Source: Actinomycetota bacterium (GTDB taxonomy: Bacteria > Actinomycetota > Acidimicrobiia > IMCC26256 > JACDBD01). From it: a stretch of DNA of 15,187 nt. Position numbers and translations under genes: made by a program. Of the stretch, positions 1 through 9,206 are shown one piece after another. The stretch's first letter is position 1. Each line of letters starts with the position of its first letter. Below the pieces are notes generated by a model that was not told the origin of the DNA, searched no databases, and was given only the letters and a program-made list of their open reading frames with translations. The stretch covers positions 1 through 15,187 of the forward strand of contig JACDBD010000211.1 of assembly GCA_013695115.1 (NCBI GenBank), written 5' to 3'.

Positions 1-754
1 CGGCTCAGGTAGCGGCGGTTCTTGATCTTGGCCCGCAGGTAGTCCTTGTTCATCGTGGCGATGAAGTCGATGCTGATCTCCTTCGGGCACGCCGCTTCGC
101 ACTCGCCGTAGTTGGTGCAGCTCCCGAACAGCTCCTCCATCTGGTCGACCATCGCCTCCACCCGCTGGTAGCGCTCGGGCTGGCCCTGGGGTAGCAGTCC
201 CAGGTGGGCGACCTTGGCCGCGGTGAACAGCTGCGCCGCGCTGTTGGGGCACGCGGCCACGCACGCCCCGCAGCCGATGCAGGCGGCGGCGTCCATGGCG
301 GCGTCGGATGCCTCCTTCGGCACGAGCATCAGGTTGGCCTCGGGCGCGCTCCCGGTCGGCGCGCTGATATACCCGCCCGCCTCGATGATGCGGTCGAGCG
401 CGCCGCGGTCGACGACCAGGTCGCGGATGACCGGGAACGCCGCTGCCCGCCACGGCTCGACGGTGATGTCGGCGCCGTCGGCGAACTTGCGCATGTGCAG
501 CTGGCACGTCGCGGTGCCGAGCTCGGGCCCGTGGGCCTGGCCGTTGATCATCATCGAGCACGACCCGCAGATGCCCTCGCGGCAGTCGTGGTCGAACGCG
601 ATGGGCTCCTCGCCCCGCTCGGTCAGCCGCTCGTTGAGCACGTCGAACAACTCGAGGAACGACATGTCGGGGCTGATGTCGCCGACCGCGTGTTCCTCGA
701 AGCGTCCCGGCGCGTCCGGCCCCGCCTGGCGCCACACCCGCAGCGTGAGGTCCA

Positions 755-755
<1 letters not shown>
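1..755 (-). CDS. sdhB: Succinate dehydrogenase iron-sulfur subunit (partial, C-terminus off the left edge)
   Basis: SdhB carries electrons from the flavoprotein to the membrane quinone site through three Fe-S clusters, in the TCA cycle and respiratory chain. About 251 residues are visible. The plant-type ferredoxin domain has Cys58, Cys63, Cys66 and Cys84 as [2Fe-2S] ligands (CREGICGSC, then TC). The C-terminal domain has [12 protein letters not shown] at about 159-170 and [12 protein letters not shown] at about 213-224, the ligands for the [4Fe-4S] and [3Fe-4S] clusters. The ATG overlaps the sdhA stop by one base (TAATG), with a CGGAG ribosome-binding site about 9 bases upstream inside sdhA, so translation is probably coupled. 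Usual length for this type is about 250 residues, so little is missing. Family assignment is secure. Confidence 0.96.
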
Positions 756-2676
<1,921 letters not shown>

Positions 2677-2680
<4 letters not shown>

Positions 2681-3465
2681 TCGACGACTCCCGCCAGGAC
2701 GGCGATCGGCACGCTGATGAACCCGATCGTGGTGATCACCGCGAACGCGGTCGCGAACCAGCGTCGCCACGGGTTGAACCGCGGGTTGTTGAGCCCGACG
2801 CTCTGGAACAGGCTCCACGCCCCGTGGTACAGGTGCACGCCGAGAGCGATGTTGGCGACGATGTAGATCGCCGACACCGGCCACTGCTCGAAGCTCGCCA
2901 CCACGTTGCGGTACACGTCGCCCCGCTCGAATCCCGGGTTGGCGCTGCCCCAGGTGAAGTCGGCCAGGTGGAACAGGAGGAACAGCAGCACGATGACGCC
3001 GGTCCAGCGCATCGTGCGCGCCGCGAACGTGGCCGCGACGTAGTCGCGGTCGGCCTGGTACTTGACCGGCCGGGCCTTCTGGTTCATGCGGGTGAGCGCG
3101 TACGCGGCGTGCAGGTGGAGCGCGATGGCGCCGATGAGCGTGACCCGCAGCATCCACAGCGTGAACGTGCGTGGGAACGGCGGGTCGAGCAGCTCGCGCA
3201 GCCACTCGCCGTAGTGGTTGATCTGGCCCGGGCCCTCGAAGACGTGGAGGTTGCCGATCATGTGGGCGAACACGAAGCCCATCCCGATCACGCCGGTGAC
3301 CGCCATCACCCACTTCTTGCCGACGGCCGAGCGGTAGAACTCGATCACGAACGGCGTGCGGAACCGCGGTTCGGGAACGGGGGCGCCCGTGTCCTTGACG
3401 AGGCGGTCGGCGTCGTCGGCGCCCGAGCGTGCCGGCGCGGTCGAGACCTCTTCGACCTTGGCCAC
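2677..3465 (-). CDS. sdhC: Succinate dehydrogenase cytochrome b subunit
   Basis: This is the single membrane anchor that binds quinone and haem for the sdhA and sdhB products. It is about 262 residues with five hydrophobic helices, roughly at 50-72, 103-127, 152-172, 196-220 and 238-260. Histidines in or next to the helices (near 69, 75, 118, 120, 167, 212 and 215) are candidates for ligating two haem b groups, as in the one-subunit (type B) anchors; which pairs are used is not settled by sequence. The chosen start is the GTG at 3465, with GGGAG about 7 bases upstream; a TTG one codon earlier is also open. The N-terminal 35 residues are polar and variable. The gene overlaps sdhA by four bases. 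Confidence 0.9.
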
Positions 3466-3482
3466 CAAATAGCTCCCTCACT

Positions 3483-3505
3483 CGAGACCGGGATACCCGG
3501 CCTCG
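3483..3505 (-). other. Hairpin in the sdhC leader
   Basis: The arms CGAG-CCGGG and CCCGG-CTCG pair around an ATA loop, with one A/C mismatch, giving a nine-pair stem. It lies about 18 bases upstream of the sdhC start and just before its ribosome-binding site. No U-tract follows. It could be a leader structure for sdhCAB or a weak terminator of the glycoside hydrolase transcript. The structure is seen; its function is inferred. Confidence 0.4.
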
Positions 3506-3538
3506 CCCTTCGGGACGTTCGTCCGCACGGTGAACCGC

Positions 3539-3569
3539 AAGTTAGCGCCGGGTTCGCCGGAATCCTCAA
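3539..3569 (-). promoter_or_regulatory. Candidate sdhCAB promoter
   Basis: On the minus strand TTGAGG (3569-3564) and TAACTT (3544-3539) are separated by 19 bases. The -10 fits the actinobacterial TAnnnT form; the spacer is slightly long. It would give a leader of about 65 bases containing the 3483-3505 hairpin. The -35 overlaps the stop codon of the upstream glycoside hydrolase gene. Confidence 0.35.
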
Positions 3570-5719
3570 CCGGGGCGGGACCGCCGGACCGCTTCCATGA
3601 TCAGCGGGGAGTAGCGGTTTTCCACCGAGCCGACCTCGGGATGGGTGAGCGTCGCGACCAGCTCGTCGGTGCCGTCGAGGTCGATGTCGGCGACGTGGGC
3701 GACCGCGTTGGCGGGCACGTACCCGGTCCACTTCCCGACACGCCGGCTGCCGGCGTGCACGTCGATGACCGCGTCCTCGAGCCCGTGGCGCAGCTCGCTG
3801 GCGACGTGCACCACGCCCTCGCGGGGCTCGACCATCGCCAGCACGGACCGGCAGGCGTCGCGCAGGGCGGCGTACCCGCGCTTCTCCGCACGCGCGTGGT
3901 CGAGCACCGACCAGGTGACCGCGGGGTGGCCGTCGGCGAAGCAGAAGTGGCAGAACCCGCCGGTGGGCTCGTACTTGAGCCGGCGCAGGTCCTCGACCTG
4001 GAGGTGGATGAGCGCCGCCTGGTACTCCTGGGTCGCGGCGCTCCATTCGTCGAACGTCGCGTAGTCACCCGGCGGCACCACCCGGTCGAAGATGCGCCGC
4101 TGGCAGGCGTGGTGCTCGAACAGCCGATCCCAGTCGAGGTCGGGCCAGCGTTCCGGCTCCATGAACTCGGCGGTCTCGGGGACGGCCTGGGCGCCGAACT
4201 CGGTCACGAAGCGGGCGAGACGCGGGATCGTGCGCAGCGCGGGCGCGAGCCCGTCCATCCGGCCGTGGTACCAGCCGAAGTAGAAGTGCGTGTCGGTGCC
4301 TCCGCCGCCGAGCCGGGGGAAGACCCCCGAGTGCAGGTCGACCGGCCGACTGGGGTCGGCGCGGTGCAGGGTGCGGGCCAGCGAGCGGTCGAGGATGTCC
4401 TTGTTCCAGGTGGGCAGGAACATCGACGCCGCGGCGCGGGCCATCGCGCCCGCGTCCATATCCTCGCCGGGCTGGATGTCGATGGCCAGCGGCTCGTTGT
4501 GGGCGCACCACACGAAGATGCTCGGGTGGTGGCCGAGCAGGTCGACCATCGCGCGCGCCTGGGGCACCGCCTGCTTGCGCAGTCCGCGGGCGTAGCCCCA
4601 CTGGAGCGGAAAGTCCTGCCACACGAGCAGTCCGGCTTCGTCGGCGGCGTCGTAGAGCTCGGGTCGGGTGACGTGGGCGTGGACGCGCAGGAAGTCGAGG
4701 TTGGCGTCGACCGCGAGCTGCACGTCACGGCGCAGCTCATCGGGCGTCGCCTCGGCGAGCGCCATGCGGGTCGGGCCCTGGTTCGAGCCCATGGGGAACA
4801 TCCGCTCACCGTTCACGCTGAGCTGCCAACGGCGCATCCGCACCTCGCGGAACGCGGTACGCAGCCGGCGGGTGTCGCTGGGCGCGCCGCCGACCTCGAC
4901 CGTGACCTCGAGGTCGACGAGATGTGACGGCTCTCTGAGACGCCACGGCCACCAGCGCGGCGGCGCGTCGACGTCGAGGGTCCAGGCGAGGTGGTTGTCG
5001 CCGGCGGCGAGCGACATGTCGCGCGTCGCTTCCAGCAGGAGCGTGTCGCCGGGGGCGGGCCCGGTGACGCGCGCGGTGAGCACCGCCGGCAGCGGCGCGG
5101 GCTCGGGGTCGGGGCCGGGATCGAGGGTGAGGTCGAGCCGCAGGCGCCCCCGCTCCTCGGTCGCCTCGGTGCACACGCACGACAGCCGGGCGAGCCGGAC
5201 GGGCCCGGTCTCGACGACGCGCACCGGTCGCCAGATGCCGCCCGGGTTCCAGGCGGGATCGAGATTGTCCCAGTGCGAGAACACCCCGGTGATGATGCGC
5301 TTGGCGGTGCGGTCGGTCTGGCGGGGGCAGGCCACCTCGATCGCGAGCGCGTGCTCGTCGTCGGGTCGCGCCGCCAGGACGTCGGTTACCTCGAGGGTCT
5401 GGGGGGAGAAGTAGCCCTCGGTGGCGGCAAGGTAGCGGGAGTCGAGCCACACGTCGGCGAAGTAGAAGACGCCGTCGAGCACGAGGAACCGACGCGTGCC
5501 GGGTACCGCGCCGTCATCGTCGAGCTCGAAGCGCCGGCGGTACAGGACCGGCCCGTCGCTGTCGGCGAACGCCTCGTGGGAGCGCCAATGACCGGGGACG
5601 GTGAGCGTCGCCCAGTCGGCGTCGTCGAAGCCGGCTTCGACGAAGCGCTGGTGGAGGTCGCCGGCGCTCTGCTCGGCGCGCCACGGGCCCGAGAGGTCGA
5701 GCTCGTTGCCCGCGCGCAC
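3566..5719 (-). CDS. Glycoside hydrolase family 2 protein (beta-mannosidase/beta-galactosidase-like)
   Basis: The 717-residue product has the GH2 layout. A sugar-binding jelly-roll domain (about 5-175, opening LDLSGPW) is followed by an immunoglobulin-like domain (about 180-290) and a TIM barrel (about 295-620), with a short C-terminal beta region. Glu409 in CAHNEP is the expected acid/base and Glu507 in VTEFGA the expected nucleophile, so a retaining exo-glycosidase is predicted. No signal peptide is seen, so it should act in the cytoplasm on imported or internal oligosaccharides. The GTG start follows the TAG of the two-TM gene directly and has no clear ribosome-binding site, which suggests translational coupling. 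No transporter or other sugar gene is nearby, so the substrate cannot be named. Residues 411-445 form an insertion between the two catalytic strands. Confidence 0.87.
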   Translation of the reverse strand: MRAGNELDLSGPWRAEQSAGDLHQRFVEAGFDDADWATLTVPGHWRSHEAFADSDGPVLYRRRFELDDDGAVPGTRRFLVLDGVFYFADVWLDSRYLAATEGYFSPQTLEVTDVLAARPDDEHALAIEVACPRQTDRTAKRIITGVFSHWDNLDPAWNPGGIWRPVRVVETGPVRLARLSCVCTEATEERGRLRLDLTLDPGPDPEPAPLPAVLTARVTGPAPGDTLLLEATRDMSLAAGDNHLAWTLDVDAPPRWWPWRLREPSHLVDLEVTVEVGGAPSDTRRLRTAFREVRMRRWQLSVNGERMFPMGSNQGPTRMALAEATPDELRRDVQLAVDANLDFLRVHAHVTRPELYDAADEAGLLVWQDFPLQWGYARGLRKQAVPQARAMVDLLGHHPSIFVWCAHNEPLAIDIQPGEDMDAGAMARAAASMFLPTWNKDILDRSLARTLHRADPSRPVDLHSGVFPRLGGGGTDTHFYFGWYHGRMDGLAPALRTIPRLARFVTEFGAQAVPETAEFMEPERWPDLDWDRLFEHHACQRRIFDRVVPPGDYATFDEWSAATQEYQAALIHLQVEDLRRLKYEPTGGFCHFCFADGHPAVTWSVLDHARAEKRGYAALRDACRSVLAMVEPREGVVHVASELRHGLEDAVIDVHAGSRRVGKWTGYVPANAVAHVADIDLDGTDELVATLTHPEVGSVENRYSPLIMEAVRRSRPG

Positions 5720-6049
5720 CTAGCCGGTGGGTGGGGTGGTCGGGGTGGTCGGGGTGGTCGGAGTCGTCGGGGTCGTCGGGGTCGTCGGGGGATCGCCGCG
5801 GTCGCGCGCGATCTCCTTGGAGATGGCGCGCTCCTTCCAGTCGCGCAGGCGGGGATCGGCCTTGAAGAAGATCGCCGCGCCGTGGAAGGCGAGCCCCAGG
5901 CCCCAGAAGACCGTCGCCCAGAGGAAGTCCCAGCCCACGACGATCAGGAAGATGATGTTGATGATCAGGTAGACGGCCAGGTGGATGGCGAAGCCGAGCC
6001 TGGCCTCCACCCGCTGCCTGGCTGCTTCGTACTGCTCGTCCTCGGGCAT
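5720..6049 (-). CDS. 2TM-domain membrane protein with a Thr-Thr-Pro repeat tail
   Basis: This 109-residue protein has a charged N-terminus (EQYEAARQRVEARLGF) and two transmembrane helices at about 19-40 and 43-63, the arrangement of the small 2TM-domain family (often fused to histidine kinases or standing alone). A basic and acidic cytoplasmic stretch (about 64-85) follows, then a tail of six Pro-Thr-Thr units ending PPTG. The start ATG at 6049 has a strong GAGGAGG five bases upstream. The stop abuts the start of the glycoside hydrolase gene. Function is unknown. The low-complexity tail is unusual for such a small protein. Confidence 0.75.
   Translation of the reverse strand: MPEDEQYEAARQRVEARLGFAIHLAVYLIINIIFLIVVGWDFLWATVFWGLGLAFHGAAIFFKADPRLRDWKERAISKEIARDRGDPPTTPTTPTTPTTPTTPTTPPTG
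5735..5788. repeat. Six tandem 9-bp units coding Pro-Thr-Thr
   Basis: The plus strand reads three copies of a GGTGGTCGG-type unit followed by three of a GTCGTCGGG-type unit, all in frame with the minus-strand gene. The two halves differ by a third-position change in the second Thr codon (ACC versus ACG), which suggests two rounds of local duplication. Copy number could vary without breaking the frame. Confidence 0.85.
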
Positions 6050-6105
6050 GCCGACCTCCTCGTGGCGTTCCGGTGGTCGCCGACTAGGGCAGGCAGTCTG
6101 GCAGG

Positions 6106-6111
6106 TACGAT
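6106..6111 (+). promoter_or_regulatory. Candidate -10 element for the AAA+ ATPase gene
   Basis: TACGAT fits the TAnnnT consensus and would give a leader of roughly 37 bases before the ATG at 6157. No good -35 is visible 16-19 bases upstream. It lies in the 104-base divergent gap with the two-TM gene, for which no convincing -10 was found. Confidence 0.3.
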
Positions 6112-6156
6112 CCCGGGCGCGAGACCCCCCTCCTCTTCCTCTCGATCTGGAGCGTG

Positions 6157-7626
6157 ATGACCCGTCCCGGCACCCTCGGTGAGCTGCGAGCCGGCGGTTG
6201 GGTGTCGCGGCCGGTGAAGGAGGAGGTGCGGGCCAACGCGGTCACCCGTATCGCCGAGGGCAAGCCGCTGGTCGACGGGGTCATCGGCTTCGAGGACACG
6301 GTGCTGCCGCAGCTCGAGAACGCGCTCCTGGCCGGCCACGACGTGATGTTCCTGGGGGAGCGGGGCCAGGCCAAGACCCGCATCATCCGCTCGCTCACGA
6401 GCCTGCTCGACGAGTGGACGCCGACCATCGCCGGCAGCGAGATCAACGACGACCCCTACGAGCCCATCTCCCAGCACGCCCGCCTGCTCGTCGCCGAGCG
6501 GGGCGACGACACGCCGATCGAGTGGATCCACCGCGACCGGCGCTACGGCGAGAAGCTCGCGACGCCCGACACGTCGGTCGCCGACCTCATCGGCGAAGTC
6601 GACCCGATCAAGGTGGCGGAGGGCCGCTACCTCGCCGACGAGCTGACGATCCACTACGGGCTCGTCCCCCGCACCAACCGCGGCATCTTCTCGATCAACG
6701 AGCTGCCCGATCTCGCCGAGCGCATCCAGGTGGGTCTGCTGAACGTGCTCGAGGAGCGCGACGTGCAGATCCGGGGGTACAAGATCCGCCTACCTCTCGA
6801 CCTGATGCTGGTCGCGTCGGCCAATCCCGAGGACTACACGAACCGCGGCCGCATCATCACGCCGCTCAAGGACCGCTTCGGCGCCCAGATCCGCACGCAT
6901 TACCCGCTCGACGTCGCCGTCGAGATGGAGGTAGTGGAGCAGGAGGCCCGGCCGCTGGCGGCCGAGGAGCTGGCGGTGCAGGTGCCCGAGTTCATGTCCG
7001 AGATCGTGGCCGAGGTCAGCCAGCAGGCGCGGCGCTCACCCCACGTGAACCAGCGGTCGGGTGTTTCGGTGCGCCTGTCGATCGCGAACCACGAGACCCT
7101 GGTGGCCAACGCCGCCCGCCGGGCGCTGCGCAGCGGCGACCGCGAGGTCGTGCCCCGGGTGAGTGACCTCGATGCCCTGGTGGCGTCGACCGCGGGCAAG
7201 GTGGAGTTCGAGACGCTCGACGACGGGCGCGAGGAGCAGGTGCTCGACCGCATCGTGAAGGCGTCGGTGCTGGAGGTGTTCCGGGCGCGCTGCCGGCCGG
7301 AGAAGTTGGGCGAGCTGGTGGCGGCGTTCGACGAGGGGCTGGTGGTGCACACCGGCGACGACGTGCCCGCGTCCGACTACGCCGGGCTGCTGCCGAAGCT
7401 CAAGGGCCTGCGGGGCACGCTGGCGGACCTGGGCGTGGGGGAGACCCCGGCGGGTGTCGCCTCGGCGGTCGAGTTCGTGCTCGAAGGCCTGCACCTGTCG
7501 AAGCGGCTCAACAAGGACGCGGTGGGCGGCAAGGCCGCCTACCGCGGCCGCGGCGGCACCGCAGGTGGTGGCGGTTCGAGCGGTGGTGGCGGTTCGAGCG
7601 GCGGGGCCGGTCGGTCCGGCAGGTAA
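6157..7626 (+). CDS. MoxR/magnesium-chelatase-like AAA+ ATPase
   Basis: This 489-residue AAA+ ATPase has a Walker A motif GERGQAKT at 67-74. A Walker B-like segment reads GIFSINELPDL, with Asn181-Glu182 at the usual DE position. The sensor-1 region reads ASANPEDY, and DRFGAQI fits the arginine-finger region. It resembles the ChlI-like ATPases that pair with VWA proteins in actinobacteria and are thought to remodel or mature protein complexes; it is not evidence of chlorophyll synthesis. The ATG at 6157 is preferred because GGAG lies four bases upstream; a GTG one codon earlier leaves no spacer. The C-terminus is a Gly/Ser-rich disordered tail with a duplicated GGGGSS unit. The VWA partner is probably the gene at 9207, three genes away. 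Confidence 0.9.
   Translation: MTRPGTLGELRAGGWVSRPVKEEVRANAVTRIAEGKPLVDGVIGFEDTVLPQLENALLAGHDVMFLGERGQAKTRIIRSLTSLLDEWTPTIAGSEINDDPYEPISQHARLLVAERGDDTPIEWIHRDRRYGEKLATPDTSVADLIGEVDPIKVAEGRYLADELTIHYGLVPRTNRGIFSINELPDLAERIQVGLLNVLEERDVQIRGYKIRLPLDLMLVASANPEDYTNRGRIITPLKDRFGAQIRTHYPLDVAVEMEVVEQEARPLAAEELAVQVPEFMSEIVAEVSQQARRSPHVNQRSGVSVRLSIANHETLVANAARRALRSGDREVVPRVSDLDALVASTAGKVEFETLDDGREEQVLDRIVKASVLEVFRARCRPEKLGELVAAFDEGLVVHTGDDVPASDYAGLLPKLKGLRGTLADLGVGETPAGVASAVEFVLEGLHLSKRLNKDAVGGKAAYRGRGGTAGGGGSSGGGGSSGGAGRSGR
7564..7599 (+). repeat. Perfect 18-bp tandem duplication coding GGGGSS
   Basis: Two identical 18-base units beginning GGTGGTGG and ending TTCGAGC stand head to tail in the 3' end of the ATPase gene. 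They encode a flexible linker-like tail. Identity down to third positions points to recent duplication. Confidence 0.85.
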
Positions 7627-8327
7627 CGGACTACTACGACGTCCTCGGCGTCGAGCGCGACGCCACGCAGGAAGAGATCGCGTCCCGCTTCCGGGCGCTC
7701 GCCCGCACGCTCCATCCCGACAGCCGTCCGGTCGATCCGGCGGCAGCCGAGAGCTTCAAGCAGGTCACCGCGGCGTACCGGGTGCTCGGGAACGTCACCA
7801 GCCGGCGGAGCTACGACACCACCGGCTCTGCGCTCGCTCGACCTCCCGCCCCTCCACCGGCGGCCGCGTCCGCGTCCGTCCCGCCGCCGCGGCTGCCCCG
7901 TCTCACCCGCCGGGCCGCCCGGTGGGCCGTGATCGGTGGGATCGGCTGCTTCGTCTTCGGGATCGTCGCCTCCTTCTTGGTCGTCGTGCTCCAGCGCCAC
8001 GACACCGCCCTGCGCGAGGACGGCGTCGAGGTGACCGCGACCGTGGTGGAGGTGAGTGGCGAACGGCGCCTCCTCTTCACGACCGCGGCGGGTGACGAGA
8101 TCCGGGCCGAGGAGCCGCTCAAGAGTGGGACCGGCCGCCCGCCGGTCGGGACGCAGGTCGAGATCCTCTACGACCGCGACGACCCGACCACCGTCATCAA
8201 CGACGAAAGTCAGCTGGCCCGCGACATCACGTTGTGGATCGTCGCGATCAAGCTGGTCGTCGGCGGAGCGGTCTTCGTCGTCGTCGGCGCCCGTCGTCTC
8301 CGACGTACGGAGCCCGCAACCAGCTAG
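7623..8327 (+). CDS. J-domain plus DUF3592 membrane protein (non-canonical start)
   Basis: Counted from the GTA at 7623 the product has 234 residues. Residues 4-66 form a J domain (YYDVLGV, HPD at 31-33, SYD at the end), which stimulates Hsp70 ATPases. A Pro/Ala linker, a TM helix (about 101-123), a DUF3592-like extracytoplasmic domain (about 131-195, ending VEILYDRDDPTTVI) and a second TM helix (about 202-223) follow. No ATG, GTG, TTG or CTG occurs in frame from about 7440 to the J domain. The first canonical start is a GTG at 7782, inside the last J-domain helix, which would destroy the domain. The expected GTG is GTA, overlapping the ATPase stop (GTAA). Options are GTA or ACG initiation, frameshift from the ATPase, start-codon loss, or a base error. 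Domain calls are firm; the start is not. Confidence 0.75.
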   Translation, partial: VTDYYDVLGVERDATQEEIASRFRALARTLHPDSRPVDPAAAESFKQVTAAYRVLGNVTSRRSYDTTGSALARPPAPPPAAASASVPPPRLPRLTRRAARWAVIGGIGCFVFGIVASFLVVVLQRHDTALREDGVEVTATVVEVSGERRLLFTTAAGDEIRAEEPLKSGTGRPPVGTQVEILYDRDDPTTVINDESQLARDITLWIVAIKLVVGGAVFVVVGARRLRRTEPATS

Positions 8328-8704
8328 AGCGGCCCGCCGCCTCCGCCGCCCTCGCGCTCGGGAAGCTCGCACCCCTTGGTCGCGAAGCGGTTCACGTTGT
8401 CGACGGCCTCCCGGACGTCGGGATCGTCGCGCAGGTCGGGGTTGTCGGGATCGGCGCGCACCGCCTCGAGCGCGTCGAGGAACGTGCGGGCGTCGCCCTC
8501 GATCTCGGGCGGAGCGGTCTCGACCAGCCGCCGGACGAGGCGGATCTGCTCGTCGATGTCGACGAGTTGCTCGAGCCCCTCCTCGAGGTCGATGGCGGCT
8601 TGGCAAAAGGCTTCGGGTGGCCGGGTGACGGGCTCGTCGCTGCTTCGGCAACCGGCGGCGGACACCACGACGACAAGGGCGGTGAGTAGGACGTTCGCAC
8701 GCAT
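8324..8704 (-). CDS. Small putative lipoprotein
   Basis: The 126-residue product begins with a signal sequence (MRANVLLTALVVVVSAAGC). Cys19 in SAAGC is a plausible lipidation site, although Ala rather than Leu is at -3. The mature part is acidic and helical (about 30-100), with a Cys near 33 and another near 115 that could form a disulfide, then a Gly-rich end. No known family is recognised. The ATG at 8704 is preferred over upstream starts in the same frame because only it gives a signal peptide. The gene converges on the J-domain gene, sharing CTAG with its stop, and is divergent from the SRPBCC gene across 54 bases. Confidence 0.72.
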   Translation of the reverse strand: MRANVLLTALVVVVSAAGCRSSDEPVTRPPEAFCQAAIDLEEGLEQLVDIDEQIRLVRRLVETAPPEIEGDARTFLDALEAVRADPDNPDLRDDPDVREAVDNVNRFATKGCELPEREGGGGGGPL

Positions 8705-8710
8705 CGCCCG

Positions 8711-8716
8711 ATTGTG
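8711..8716 (-). promoter_or_regulatory. Candidate -10 for the lipoprotein gene
   Basis: CACAAT on the minus strand is followed by exactly six bases and then the ATG at 8704, and there is no good ribosome-binding site. That spacing places the transcription start at or next to the ATG, as in leaderless genes. No clear -35 is seen. Confidence 0.35.
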
Positions 8717-8723
8717 GCCCGCG

Positions 8724-8729
8724 TAGGCT
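8724..8729 (+). promoter_or_regulatory. Candidate -10 for the SRPBCC-VWA operon
   Basis: TAGGCT fits TAnnnT. It would start transcription near 8736 and give a leader of about 23 bases that includes AGGAGGA at 8744-8750. No convincing -35 is seen. It lies within 8 bases of the candidate -10 of the divergent lipoprotein gene. Confidence 0.4.
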
Positions 8730-8758
8730 GGTGGGATCTCACCAGGAGGACGAAGCGG

Positions 8759-9202
8759 ATGGCAGATGTCGAAGGGCAGGCAACGGTTCACATCAACGCG
8801 GCACCGGAGAAGGTGTACGCCCTGATCTCCGACGTGACGCGGTACCCCGAGTGGAGCCCCGAGCAGGTCAAGACCGAGTGGGTCGGCGATGCCAAGGGCC
8901 CGGCCGTCGGCGCCAAGTTCAAGGGCCACAACAAGCTCGGGATCCTGCGCTGGTCGCGGTCGGCCACGGTGAAGGCCGCCGATCCGGGTAAGGAGTTCAC
9001 GTTCGAGACGCCCGAGACGCGCTGGAGCTACAAGCTCAGCCCGGCAGGAGGCGGGACCGACGTTACCGAATCGTTCGAGACCCTGAAGTACGGACTCTTC
9101 TCGAAGCTGACCGCGCCACCGAAGAAGCGGGCGCCCAAGCTCGAGGGCGATGTGCAGAAGACGCTCGAACGCATCAAGGCCGCGGTTGAGGGGAGCGCGT
9201 AG
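8759..9202 (+). CDS. SRPBCC family protein
   Basis: The 147-residue product has the START/polyketide-cyclase-like fold signature. It opens with a beta strand and the VHINAAPEKVYALISDVTRYPEWSP-type motif (about 8-33), has a central GAKFKGHNKLG region, and ends with a long amphipathic helix (about 115-145). Such proteins bind hydrophobic ligands in a deep cavity; the ligand here is unknown and no catalytic residue can be assigned. The ATG at 8759 is chosen because AGGAGGA lies eight bases upstream; an upstream GTG in frame is less likely. The stop is four bases before the VWA gene start, so the two are almost certainly co-transcribed. Confidence 0.88.
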   Translation: MADVEGQATVHINAAPEKVYALISDVTRYPEWSPEQVKTEWVGDAKGPAVGAKFKGHNKLGILRWSRSATVKAADPGKEFTFETPETRWSYKLSPAGGGTDVTESFETLKYGLFSKLTAPPKKRAPKLEGDVQKTLERIKAAVEGSA

Positions 9203-9206
9203 TCAC

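Noticed and set aside
2681..3481. N-terminal extension of the sdhA frame over sdhC
   Set aside because: Arg/Pro-rich out-of-frame shadow of sdhC. The GTG at 2680 has a ribosome-binding site and the usual stop overlap, and gives a normal SdhA length.
3530..4927. Plus-strand open frame of 465 codons opposite the glycoside hydrolase
   Set aside because: Antisense shadow of a protein with both catalytic Glu motifs.
5735..5788. CRISPR-like or intergenic repeat
   Set aside because: The period is 9 bases, there are no spacers, and it is in frame within a coding gene.
6157..7626. Magnesium chelatase of chlorophyll or cobalamin synthesis
   Set aside because: No pathway genes are near; the partner type and gene context fit the generic ATPase/VWA pairing.
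7600..7626. Programmed -1 frameshift joining the ATPase and J domain
   Set aside because: No slippery heptamer or obvious downstream structure at the junction; kept only as an alternative.
7782..8327. GTG at 7782 as the start of the J-domain gene
   Set aside because: It lies inside the J domain and would remove HPD; the upstream frame is clearly coding.
8705..8929. Upstream extension of the lipoprotein frame
   Set aside because: It would bury the signal peptide internally and overlap the SRPBCC gene.
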